From: Chrysochromulina parva | Taxonomy: Eukaryota; Haptophyta; Prymnesiales; Chrysochromulinaceae | Direction of reading: 5' to 3' | NCBI GenBank assembly: GCA_002887195.1 | Contig: PJAB01000167.1 | Coordinates: 1 to 36,614, forward strand | DNA: 36,614 nucleotides | In this document: positions 26,855 through 34,511 of the stretch, one piece after another | Position numbering within the stretch: the first letter of the stretch is position 1 | Layout: the number at the start of each line of letters is the position of its first letter | Notes under the pieces: model-generated | Seen by the model: only the letters and a program-made list of their open reading frames with translations | Told to the model about the DNA's origin: nothing | Database searches by the model: none | Made by a program: the position numbers and the translations under genes

Positions 26855-29191
26855 TCAGCGCCGAGTGCCGAAGCCGAGGCCGAGATTATGGGCTGAGACC
26901 GCACGAGTCATGCCAGCCCCTTGAGTCATGCCGGCGGCTGGCGGCCCTTGCGGCGTCCCTGGCCGCCCGTTGCCATTCATTAAATTGGCGAGCTTCGAGG
27001 CCGAGCGCGGCGACGTCATGGCACCAGGGGCGCCCAATGGTGGGGGCACGGCAGGGGCTGCTACTCCAGACGAGGGACGCCCGGCAGCGGCGCTTGCCGG
27101 TCGTTGCATGTAATTGGCGGCGTATGGGGGCACCACCGGCGCCGGGGCTGCCCGCGGCGAGGAGGCAGGCGAGGCGCCTAAGTGCAGCCGTGCGGCCGCC
27201 GCGGCGCGTGCAGCCTCCACCTCGAGCTTGCTGCAGGCGTGGCCGGCGCGGTACCGCTCACGCACCGCGGCGGCCTCAGCCTCAGCGGCGGCGGCGATGC
27301 GATCGCGCGGCGTGCTAGGGGGGCCAGTGGCGGCCCCGGGGGCGGCGGTGGCGGCGTTGGTCGGATCGATTGGCATATCGGAGGGCGAGTCGAAGGCCCT
27401 GAGCCACTTGGAGGCGCGCACCTCGGCCGCGGAGATGCGGTTGGCCGACGATTTGTTCAGCAGCTTTTCGAGCAACTCGCGGCATGCGGGCGAGAGGTGC
27501 GAGGGGATGCGCGGCGGCGCGGCGGTGATGTTGCGGCGTAGCTCGTCCATGTTCTTGCCCCAGAAGGGGTAGGCGCCCCCCGAGAGCAGGTTGTAGAGCA
27601 GAACGCCGAGCGCCCACACGTCGGCGGGGCCACCCTTGTGCGCGCGCTGCGTCGCCACCTCCGGTGCCATGTACGCGGGCGTGCCCTGCACCGACATCAG
27701 GAAGGTATCAGCCCCCACTTCGCGCGCCGCGCCGAAGTCGACGAGTCGCGCATTGCCCTCGGCATCGAGCACCACGTTCTCGAGCTTGATGTCGCGGTGG
27801 GTGATACCCTCGCCGTGCAGGTACACGACCGCGTCCACAATCTGCCGAAAGTAGTTGGCCGCCTCCGCCTCCGTCAGAGGCCGGCCGAGCTTCTTGACGT
27901 GAGCTTCAAGAGTGCCGCCCGGCGCGTATTCCATCTCGAGCTCAGTGCATCCAATCTTTCGACGCGCGAGCGTAGGCGCGATGATGTTCTCGTGCTGGAT
28001 GCGCCCGGCGAGTCGCTCCTCGTTGAGCATGTGCTTGGCGACCGCCTTCTCCGCGCGTGCCTCCTTGTGGTCGTACGTCTTGACCGCGATGATCTGCCCA
28101 TCGCGCCCGTGGGTCATGCGCACGCGCGCGAAGACTCCCTTGCCCAGCTGCGCGTTGGCCGGGTCGATGGGCTGCGGCGGTGCGTGCTTCGGCTGCAGCG
28201 GCACATTCGACTCGGGCGGCGGCGGCGGCAGCGGCGCTGGCGCCGCAGGCACCAATGCAGGTGGCGGCGGTGGCGGTGCGTGCGCGAATGCGGCGGGAGC
28301 GGGGGGCGGCGCCACGGGGGGCGCCGCCGCGGGGGGCGCGGCCAGCAGCATGGGCCGCTCGGTCGCCACCGCCATCGGCGCTGCCGGCAAGTTCTGGACG
28401 CGTTCGGCAGGAGCCGCAGGCGCCGCCCGCGAGGCCTCATCTGCGGCCACCCTCGAGGCCCCATCTGCGGCTGTCCTCGATGGGTCGTCGGCGCTCCCTC
28501 GAGGGGTAAGGCTGCTCACAGTGTAGATGCCCGAGAGCTGCTGCGACTGCCGTGGTTGCTGAGACTGCTGCCACTGCTGTTGCCGCACCTGCTGTGCGAG
28601 AAGCAGCTGCTGCACCGACATCGGCGGCGCGTTTTGTTGCATCGTTGGCTGCTGCGGCGGCGCTGGCGGTGGCGGCTGAGGCTGCGACTGCTGGTGCTGG
28701 TGCTGGTGCTGGTGCTGCTGGTGCTGCTGGTGCTGGTGCTGCTGCGCGTGCTGCGCGTACTGCGGCGTCTGCGGCGTCTGCGGGCGCGTGAAGCAAGAGG
28801 GCGACGGCGGGGGAAAAGCGCCGGCGCCCTGGTACAGCAGCGCGCCCACCGAGTCGGGAGGCTGGCCAAGCCTGTTGGTTGCCGCCCCATGCGCACGCAA
28901 TGTTGGCACCGCCATCTGCTGCGATGGCGCGGCGTGGACGCCATTTTCAAAGGTCGTGGGCGGTTGTACGACCGTATTGCCCGTGCCGTGGCGCGTGATC
29001 CTCGCCTCAGCGGCATCGCGCTTCGAGACAGGCGCGGTGAAAACCTTTCCAACACCGCCAGCAATGAAGGCGCCCCCCGATGGGCCCGTCGCTGGCCGAG
29101 CGGCAGGTGCCGCGGGCTTTGAGGCCATCCCTGAACCGTAGATGCTACTGCGTGACCCGCAAGTGACGCCCGAACCTGGATTGAGCGGCAT
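26855..29191 (-). CDS. Ser/Thr protein kinase with Gln/His- and Pro-rich N-terminus
   Basis: This is an active-looking eukaryotic kinase, 778 residues. The kinase domain is about residues 350-610, with glycine loop LGKGVFARV, ATP-binding Lys 371 (AVKTYD), HRDIKLEN with Asp 467, DFG with Asp 485 and APE (GTPAYMAPEVA). ITHRDIKLENVV and the C-lobe PADVWALGVLLYNLLSGGAYPF resemble CAMK/SNF1-type kinases. The fine family is unclear. The N-terminal 340 residues are disordered: a Gln/His tract (QHQHQQHQQHQHQ), then poly-Pro/Ala. The C-terminal ~165 residues are Ala/Pro-rich with no domain seen. The ATG at 29191 is the first; the one at 29128 (MASKPAAP) is equally possible. It is head to head with the translocator gene. 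Confidence 0.92.
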   Translation of the reverse strand: MPLNPGSGVTCGSRSSIYGSGMASKPAAPAARPATGPSGGAFIAGGVGKVFTAPVSKRDAAEARITRHGTGNTVVQPPTTFENGVHAAPSQQMAVPTLRAHGAATNRLGQPPDSVGALLYQGAGAFPPPSPSCFTRPQTPQTPQYAQHAQQHQHQQHQQHQHQHQHQQSQPQPPPPAPPQQPTMQQNAPPMSVQQLLLAQQVRQQQWQQSQQPRQSQQLSGIYTVSSLTPRGSADDPSRTAADGASRVAADEASRAAPAAPAERVQNLPAAPMAVATERPMLLAAPPAAAPPVAPPPAPAAFAHAPPPPPPALVPAAPAPLPPPPPESNVPLQPKHAPPQPIDPANAQLGKGVFARVRMTHGRDGQIIAVKTYDHKEARAEKAVAKHMLNEERLAGRIQHENIIAPTLARRKIGCTELEMEYAPGGTLEAHVKKLGRPLTEAEAANYFRQIVDAVVYLHGEGITHRDIKLENVVLDAEGNARLVDFGAAREVGADTFLMSVQGTPAYMAPEVATQRAHKGGPADVWALGVLLYNLLSGGAYPFWGKNMDELRRNITAAPPRIPSHLSPACRELLEKLLNKSSANRISAAEVRASKWLRAFDSPSDMPIDPTNAATAAPGAATGPPSTPRDRIAAAAEAEAAAVRERYRAGHACSKLEVEAARAAAAARLHLGASPASSPRAAPAPVVPPYAANYMQRPASAAAGRPSSGVAAPAVPPPLGAPGAMTSPRSASKLANLMNGNGRPGTPQGPPAAGMTQGAGMTRAVSAHNLGLGFGTRR
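28687..28762 (-). repeat. CAG/CAC (CTG/GTG) simple repeat
   Basis: Alternating CTG and GTG units on the plus strand encode the Gln/His tract of the kinase on the minus strand. It is likely to vary in length between strains. Confidence 0.85.
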
Positions 29192-29431
29192 GGTCTGCCG
29201 ACACTGCCGTTGGTGGGAAAACTGTGTTCGAACTTTCCTTCGACTTTACCAAATGCCTGTATACAAATACCCAACCTTAAGACCGAAGTCAGGATGCGAA
29301 TTGAGGCGAAACAACTTTTCCGTCATTCGCTTCAACTTTCGCTTCTTCCTCCGCTTCCTCGGCAATCTCGCTCGCACGCCGAAGTGGCGGCCCCCTGCTG
29401 TCACCCCATTCTCTCGCGTCTCCAACATATA
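29192..29431. promoter_or_regulatory. divergent intergenic region, kinase / translocator
   Basis: A 240-bp gap between outward-reading starts. It is less GC-rich than the flanking genes and contains CT-rich runs at about 29325-29365. It is a likely bidirectional promoter. Confidence 0.4.
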
Positions 29432-30709
29432 ATGCAAAGCATGAAAACGCTATGGACGTTCCTCGCACTTGTGGCGCAGACGCAGCTGACGCGGGCCGAA
29501 AGCGCTGTGGACTCCCTCCGGAGCGCAGCAAACAGCGTGCCCTCCCTCGAGCAATGCTCGGGCAGCATGTGCGGGCTGCGGTTTGGCCCGCCACGGCCGC
29601 AGCTGCCGCTGCAGCGCAGCCCCCAGCTCATGCACCTGCAGGGGCTCGCTCGCACCCTCAAGCTGCAGGGCGGCCACGTCGGAGGCGCGCTCGAGTCCAT
29701 GAAGGTGCCGCTCGCATTCATCGGCTGGTATGTTTTGTCGATTGTTTACTCGCTGCTCAACAAGGAGGTTCTGAACGTGTGGCAGTTCCCGGTAGTCTTT
29801 TCGGCCGTGCAGCTGCTCGTAGGCGCGCTGTGGATCGGCGCGCTGTGGATGCCGCTGCCCACATTCGGACTCAAGGCCCGCCGCTTTGCACCCGTGCGCG
29901 AGCCACCGCGCCTGACACGGGCCGAGCTGAGTCAGGTGAGCATCGTCGCGCTGTGGCTTGCGCTCGGCCACGTCCTGTCGACGGTCTCACCCGCGTATGG
30001 CACCGTCGCCTTCACCAACGTCGTCAAGACGCTCGAGCCTCTCTTCACATGCTTCTTCTCGGCCATCTTCCTCAAGCAGGTCTTTTCGGTGCCGGTGTAC
30101 TTGTCGCTCGTGCCGGTCATCTTCGGCGTGGCGCTCGCATCCGCCAACGAGGTCTCCTTCTCGATGATCTCGCTCATCTCGGGGCTGCTCTCCAACGTGT
30201 GCTTCGCCCTGCGCGCCATCTCGGCAAAGCGAGTCATGGGCAAGAAAGTTGGAGACAACCTCGACGCGCAGAACCTCTACGGCGTGCTCACGATCGTCGC
30301 GCTCGTCGCCATCGTGCCGCTCGCGCTGCTCGCTGAGGGACGCACCATCGTTGCGGGCACGCTCGCGACCGTCGAGAAGGTCGGCCTGCAGCGCTTCCTG
30401 CGCATGCTGCTCTACTCGGGCCTGTCGCACTACACGTACAACGAGTGTGCCTTCCTCGCACTCGACTCTATCCACCCCGTCACGCACGCAGTGGCGAACA
30501 CGATCAAGCGCGTCGCCGTCATCGTCCTCTCAGTCCTGTACTTTCGCAACCCGCTCACGCTCACGGGCGCACTCGGCTCAGCGATCGCCATCGTCGGCGT
30601 CATGCTGTACTCGATCGCAAAGGCGACCGACAAACCGCCGCCAACGACGCTCGCGACAGCCGCCAAGGGACGCCCATCGAGCCGAAGCGAGCCCAAGAAG
30701 CGAGTCTGA
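29432..30709 (+). CDS. triose-phosphate/phosphate translocator family, plastid type
   Basis: This is a predicted antiporter exchanging phosphorylated sugars for phosphate across a plastid membrane (TPT/NST family of the drug/metabolite superfamily). The ATG at 29432 gives 425 residues with a signal-peptide-like start (TLWTFLALVAQTQLTRA) and a ~75-residue presequence. About ten hydrophobic helices follow. Family blocks include FIGWYVLSIVYSLLNKEVLN, then FTNVVKTLEPLFTCFFSAIF and LRAISAKR. The late VANTIKRVAVIVLSVLYFRNP has Lys 359-Arg 360, the pair that binds phosphate in this family. The closing helix is LGSAIAIVGVMLYSIAK. The presequence fits import into a secondary plastid. Exact substrate (triose-P, PEP or hexose-P) cannot be told. 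A start at 29441 is also possible. Confidence 0.94.
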   Translation: MQSMKTLWTFLALVAQTQLTRAESAVDSLRSAANSVPSLEQCSGSMCGLRFGPPRPQLPLQRSPQLMHLQGLARTLKLQGGHVGGALESMKVPLAFIGWYVLSIVYSLLNKEVLNVWQFPVVFSAVQLLVGALWIGALWMPLPTFGLKARRFAPVREPPRLTRAELSQVSIVALWLALGHVLSTVSPAYGTVAFTNVVKTLEPLFTCFFSAIFLKQVFSVPVYLSLVPVIFGVALASANEVSFSMISLISGLLSNVCFALRAISAKRVMGKKVGDNLDAQNLYGVLTIVALVAIVPLALLAEGRTIVAGTLATVEKVGLQRFLRMLLYSGLSHYTYNECAFLALDSIHPVTHAVANTIKRVAVIVLSVLYFRNPLTLTGALGSAIAIVGVMLYSIAKATDKPPPTTLATAAKGRPSSRSEPKKRV

Positions 30710-31071
30710 GACGCAGGAACAGCAGCGGGCGGACCTCGCGAACTTCTGTCTGTAGATGACCACAGACGATCGTGGGTTCGTGGCGGACATGGAGGCGGAC
30801 CGCGATCGCTTGTGTCCTATCGAGTCCATTTTTGCGTGCTTATCTGTGAAGGCGCGATGGCGGCGTCGGTTGGGTCGCGCATGATTTGTGGAGACTGTAA
30901 TGGCGTGCTGGGACGCCCAGAGAGGGCTTTCTGCAGTTCGCGAAGTAGCCACTCTTCGGAAGTAGTCATCTCGGCGATTTCGGGCAACTTGGAGATCGCC
31001 ATCAACTCCTCCGACGCTCTTGTGGCTCGTGTCCGTAGACGACAGTCTCCCTCGACGGAGCCGCGACAGAT
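30710..31071. other. intergenic region with a possible minus-strand small ORF
   Basis: This spacer lies between two plus-strand genes and should hold the translocator 3' end and the PPR promoter. On the minus strand an ATG at 31002 opens a 61-codon frame to 30817 (ELQKALSGRP...). It looks somewhat protein-like but matches nothing I know. Confidence 0.35.
30817..31002 (-). other. small ORF, unsupported
   Basis: About 61 codons begin MAISKLPEIAEMTTSEEWLLRELQKAL. The start is helix-like, but no family is recognised. It could be a first exon of a minus-strand gene or chance. Confidence 0.2.
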
Positions 31072-32712
31072 ATGAATGCAATGCGCGGGGTGCTGTCGAC
31101 GGCGCTATGGCTCACGTGCACTGCCGCGCTCACTCAGCAGCCGCTCCGCCCTGGAACGTTGCATCTCCATGCACCCGCTCCACGCCATCCACTTGCGAAG
31201 AGCAGTGCGAGCGCCATTGCAGTGCTAATGAACGCCAACCAGCCACGCACCTCAAAGTCGAGCAGAAGCAGCAGCAGCGCTGAGCCGCCGGCCGCCGGCA
31301 AGCCGAGACGGCTGCGTGCGCTGGCGAGCGATCTGCAGAAGATCCCCGCGTCCACCGATGTCACTGCCTTGGGTGAGATGCTCGCACCATACAACCTCGT
31401 GCAGAACAATTTCACGACGCTCTTGCACACCTTTAAGAAGCGGCAAAAGTGGCGGGTGGCCAGCCTGCTCGCAGATTGGGCCGAGACGCCCGGCTGCTCG
31501 GTGCGGCTCACCGCGACGCACTACAACCTGCTGATGGCGGCGTGCGTGAAGCGCGCGCCCAAGCGTGCACTCCAGATGCTTGCGCGCATGCGCGTGCTCG
31601 GCATCTCGACCAACGTCGTGACACACAACACGGCGATGTCGGCCGCCCTCGCGCTCGACGACCCGCGCGGCGCACTCAAGATGTTTGAGGAGATGCGCTC
31701 GCTCGGCATCGCGCCGACAACCATCTCATACAACACGGCCATCTCGGCTTGCGCGCGATGCGTGGACGGTGAGCTCGCACTCTCGCTCTTTCGCGACATG
31801 GAAGCGAGCGGGCTCGAGCGAAATACGGTCACGTACACGGGGCTCATCCACGCGTGCGCGGAGTCGATGCAGCTCGATAAGGCGATGGCGCTCTTTACGT
31901 ACATGGACGTTGTCGGCATCGAGCGCAACCTCGTCACGTACTCGGTCGCCATCAACGCATGCACGCGCAACGGCCAGTGGGAGCTTGGGCTGCAGCTGCT
32001 GCACGAGATGGCGCGAAAGGGCATCCAACCCGACACGGTCGTCTTCAACGCAGCGATCACCGCGTGCGAGAAAGGGCACGCATGGGATACAGCCCTCCGG
32101 CTGATGGCGCAGATGCGCCAGATGGGCCTGAAGCCCACAGCGGTCACCTACGGCGCTGCCATCTCCGCGTGCCAAAAGGGAAAGCAGTGGCAGAAGGCGC
32201 TGGCGCTGCTCGCGCAGATGTCGGAGGAGAAGGTGAAGCCGAACACCATCGTATACTCGGCCGCCATCTCCGCGTGCGGCGCGGCGGGCGAGTGGGAGGC
32301 GGCCCTCGGACTTCTCCAGCAGATGGACACGCTGCGCATCCCGCGCAACACCATCTGCTACAACGCGGCCATCCAGGCGTGCGCCAATGGCCTCGCGTGG
32401 CAGCACGCGCTGAGCCTCTTTGACAGCATGAAGGCCGAGGGCGTCGAGCGCGATAGGGTGACGCATAACGCCGTCGTCCGCGCATGCGAGCGCGCCGGCC
32501 GGTATCAGGAAGCATTCGACGTGCGCATGAAAGCAGCGGCGCTGAACGGCGGCGCGGGCGGCGGCGCGGGCGGCGGCGCGGGTGGCGGCGCGGGCGGCAG
32601 CGACGCGATGGAGGAGGAGGAGGAGGAAGAGGAGGAGGAGGAGGACGAGGAGTGGCATAGCAGCAACGCTGCGGCCGACGACGGCAGGCAGCTGCTAAGG
32701 GACGAACGCTGA
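31072..32712 (+). CDS. pentatricopeptide repeat (PPR) protein, probably organellar
   Basis: PPR proteins bind organellar RNA and control its processing or translation. Residues about 150-490 hold some ten 35-residue repeats with the typical pattern VTYNTAISACARCVDGELAL, then LFRDMEASGLERN. Repeats such as VTYGAAISACQKGKQWQKAL are of the kind common in haptophytes and other secondary algae. The N-terminus (MRGVLSTALWLTCTAALTQQ) looks like a signal peptide, then a Ser/Arg-rich stretch suited to a plastid transit part. After the repeats come a Gly-Ala repeat and a Glu-rich block, ending in ...LLRDER. No E/DYW editing domain or SMR domain is seen. The start is the first ATG; one at 31081 is also possible. 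Confidence 0.93.
   Translation: MNAMRGVLSTALWLTCTAALTQQPLRPGTLHLHAPAPRHPLAKSSASAIAVLMNANQPRTSKSSRSSSSAEPPAAGKPRRLRALASDLQKIPASTDVTALGEMLAPYNLVQNNFTTLLHTFKKRQKWRVASLLADWAETPGCSVRLTATHYNLLMAACVKRAPKRALQMLARMRVLGISTNVVTHNTAMSAALALDDPRGALKMFEEMRSLGIAPTTISYNTAISACARCVDGELALSLFRDMEASGLERNTVTYTGLIHACAESMQLDKAMALFTYMDVVGIERNLVTYSVAINACTRNGQWELGLQLLHEMARKGIQPDTVVFNAAITACEKGHAWDTALRLMAQMRQMGLKPTAVTYGAAISACQKGKQWQKALALLAQMSEEKVKPNTIVYSAAISACGAAGEWEAALGLLQQMDTLRIPRNTICYNAAIQACANGLAWQHALSLFDSMKAEGVERDRVTHNAVVRACERAGRYQEAFDVRMKAAALNGGAGGGAGGGAGGGAGGSDAMEEEEEEEEEEEDEEWHSSNAAADDGRQLLRDER
32548..32654 (+). repeat. GGCGCGGGC tandem repeat followed by GAG-rich tract
   Basis: Several copies of a 12-bp GGCGGCGCGGGC unit encode Gly-Gly-Ala-Gly, then GAG codons encode a Glu run, both at the PPR protein C-terminus. 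Confidence 0.8.
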
Positions 32713-32721
32713 TGGTCTGAG

Positions 32722-32785
32722 CACAGTGTTGAAACACCATAGGGTAACTACCTGTGTAGTGAAACCCTCCCCTAAGGTCAAAATC
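32722..32785 (-). repeat. dispersed repeat, copy B (inverted relative to copy A)
   Basis: The reverse complement matches 17121-17200, with the identical 17-bp core at 32738-32754. It begins ~10 bp after the PPR stop codon. Confidence 0.75.
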
Positions 32786-32874
32786 TCACGCACCACAGGT
32801 TCGAGGTTGAAACAACGCACCGGGGGCGCACTCCAAGGACCATGTCCATAGCGGTACGGTACGGTAGAACCGCG

Positions 32875-32896
32875 TTGATAACCATGGTTAATCGAC
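32875..32896. repeat. inverted repeat around TAACCATGGTTA
   Basis: A perfect 12-bp palindrome is extended on both sides by GTTGA / TCGAC with one unpaired base. It lies between repeat copies B and C. Confidence 0.5.
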
Positions 32897-32963
32897 AACG
32901 AGTTATAACCGTCCGCGTGCGGTGCGGCGTATATTACGATACGTGACCGCTCGAGCGCAGTGA

Positions 32964-32990
32964 CCCCTCCCGCCTAAGGTCAAATATCGC
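32964..32990 (-). repeat. dispersed repeat, partial copy C
   Basis: CCCCTCCCGCCTAAGGTCAAA resembles CCCTCCCCTAAGGTCAAAA at the end of copy B (32764-32782), in the same orientation ~200 bp away. Copies B and C may mark the ends of one ~270-bp element. Confidence 0.5.
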
Positions 32991-33135
32991 GTGACATGGT
33001 GGTGTCCACAGCCAAACTAATCTCGTTCGCACCTGAGTCGGCTGTTGACGTCGCCCTTCCCTCCGCCAGACCGCAACACATCCATGGAGGCCACCGGCCA
33101 CCGCTGACACTTGACACCACTCCCCAGCACCCCAG

Positions 33136-33315
33136 GTCGGCCCTCGGCCGGCCGCGCCTCAAGCGCCCCTTGAGCACCTCGTGCGAATCGCCGCCAAAGA
33201 TCTTTTCGGCAACGCAGATGCGGCAGTATCAGCTGAGCGCCCGCACGGACGCGCTGCTTCAACCGGGCTGCGCGACGTCGACTGGCTGCTTGGGGGTGGT
33301 CTCGTGACGGGCGAG
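33136..33315 (+). pseudogene. orphan RAD51-paralogue-like exon or gene fragment
   Basis: One 60-codon open block ends STGLRDVDWLLGGGLVTGE. This matches the strand-turn motif that sits just before the Walker A loop in RAD51/RadA-type recombinases (STG...LD.LLGGG..TG). The preceding EHLVRIAAKDLF is helix-like. The block is bounded by CCCAG on the left and GAG|GTGAGA, a good donor site, on the right. Reading through the donor reaches a TAG at 33337. No GxxxxGK(T/S) Walker A was found on this strand up to 33758, and no N-terminal domain upstream. It may be a relic or one exon of a split gene. The family match is motif-based, closest in feel to RAD51D. Confidence 0.5.
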
Positions 33316-33758
33316 GTGAGAGATCTTTGGAGGGCCTAGTGGATATGCCACGTGGAGATACGCCAATCGGCGAACGGCTGTCTCGTCTGATCGTGAACCC
33401 CGCGACAGCCACGGGTGACCTGCGCAAGGTGCAGCAATAGGCGCGCGCCGCTCTGTCGACGGACGCACCCGCCGACGCTCCTCCATCGCTGGTCGTCAAG
33501 GCTGCATTCGAAATTGAGGATGCGTCGCGCTGGGCGGCGGTCTGTGCCCTCACGGGGGCCCCTCATTGTACGTGGCACAGTCGACGGGAAGCATCCTTGG
33601 CGAGGTGGGCAAGCATTTTTCTGCAAGCGGCATGCCGCACCGGGAGCCTGGCAGCGTCGCGGGGCGATTTGCGCTGCCAGAAGAGGTCGATGCCATCCCT
33701 TGCGCGACAGGCTCAGAAAACAATCTCGTTGCTGGGACCAGCGCGTCTGCCACACATT

Positions 33759-34031
33759 TCATTTCGCGGGCACTGTGATACCGTACTCATTCAGCTGCTT
33801 GTCCTTTCGCTGGAGCTCAAGGCGAGCTGTGGCTAGCAGCACGCATGCGCGATGCATCAGGTCTCTGAGCGCCGCGCGTGATGCTCGCTCCTCGGACTGT
33901 AAGGCCTGCAGCTGGGCCTCAAGCGCTTCGCGCTCATTGACGACCTCCGTCAGCCGCCCACGTAGCTCGATGGCCGATGGTAGCTGCTTTGGAGCCGCGT
34001 CGAGGTCACCGTAGAGGTCGTCGAGGTCCAT
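33759..34031 (-). CDS. small coiled-coil protein, FLASH/CASP8AP2-N-like
   Basis: A 90-residue protein starts MDLDDLYGDLD. A predicted coiled coil follows, about residues 22-60 (ELRGRLTEVVNEREALEAQL), then LMHRACVLLATARLELQRKDKQL. The DLY-DL start, a coiled coil, and a TAR-E-RKD-(E/Q)-I/L helix recall the N-terminal region of FLASH/CASP8AP2-type proteins, which act in histone pre-mRNA 3' processing. This is a short, memory-based pattern match. The protein is far shorter than FLASH, so it could be an independent member or unrelated. ATG and stop are clear and codon use fits the window. Confidence 0.55.
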   Translation of the reverse strand: MDLDDLYGDLDAAPKQLPSAIELRGRLTEVVNEREALEAQLQALQSEERASRAALRDLMHRACVLLATARLELQRKDKQLNEYGITVPAK

Positions 34032-34511
34032 GTTGCGCGCGCACGTGAGCGAAGAGTCGCATGTGTCTGCACAGCGATCAAGGCTGTGAAACGCTGACTC
34101 TTTTTCCGTTTTTCGTGCCCGTCATGCCTTTTTCGTTGAATGTTTTGGGGGGGCAGCTCGAAGAATGTTAAACTAGCAAGGCCAGACGCCACAGGTCCGC
34201 GTCCGGCCCCAGAGGGCACAGCGCTCTCGAGATGATTATCTCAATATCTCGTGAGATATTTTACCAATTATCCCTTGCCAATTATGCAACAATTGTATTG
34301 TACTTGGCATGCAGCAACGCATGCAAAACGGCATGTTCGCGGGAGTAAAGAAAAGCATCGCGGCTCGTCGCACTTCGGGCAGGTGGCGACGAAGAACGAG
34401 TGGAGAACAGCAACAACAACAATCATAAAGACCGTGGAGGTCCGAGCGAAGCGGCGCAAGTAAGCGAAGGTTCTTTTCCTTTGCCCACTCGCCGTACAGC
34501 TCAATCAAGAC
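34032..34511. other. intergenic region with AT-rich inverted repeats
   Basis: 480 bp hold the 3' end of the LRR gene and the upstream region of the small coiled-coil gene. There are two adjacent inverted repeats at 34229-34260 and two CCAATTAT strings (34263, 34278). Short ORFs on both strands are not convincing. Confidence 0.45.
34229..34260. repeat. two adjacent inverted repeats
   Basis: GAGAT-gatt-ATCTC (34229-34242) is followed by AATATCTC-gt-GAGATATT (34243-34260). They can form two hairpins, or one alternative hairpin because the arms are similar. The AT-rich content stands out. Confidence 0.65.

Larger units (their letters stand above)
32713..33758. other. repeat-rich intergenic region with an orphan exon-like element
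   Basis: It contains the inverted copy of the dispersed repeat, a second partial copy, a CATGG-centred inverted repeat near 32875 and the RAD51-like exon at 33136-33315. Open stretches at 33480-33740 look partly coding (VVKAAFEIEDASRWAAV) but switch frame and are not recognised. Confidence 0.5.

Noticed and set aside
27638..29122. 494-codon plus-strand ORF
   Set aside because: Antisense of the kinase gene, with Arg/Leu/Val runs produced by the simple repeats.
29452..30336. 294-codon plus-strand ORF in another frame of the translocator
   Set aside because: Arg/Ala-rich shadow; the overlapping frame encodes a clear ten-helix transporter.
33017..33553. 178-codon minus-strand ORF
   Set aside because: Arg/Ala/Ser-rich and antisense to the RAD51-like block; no recognisable features.
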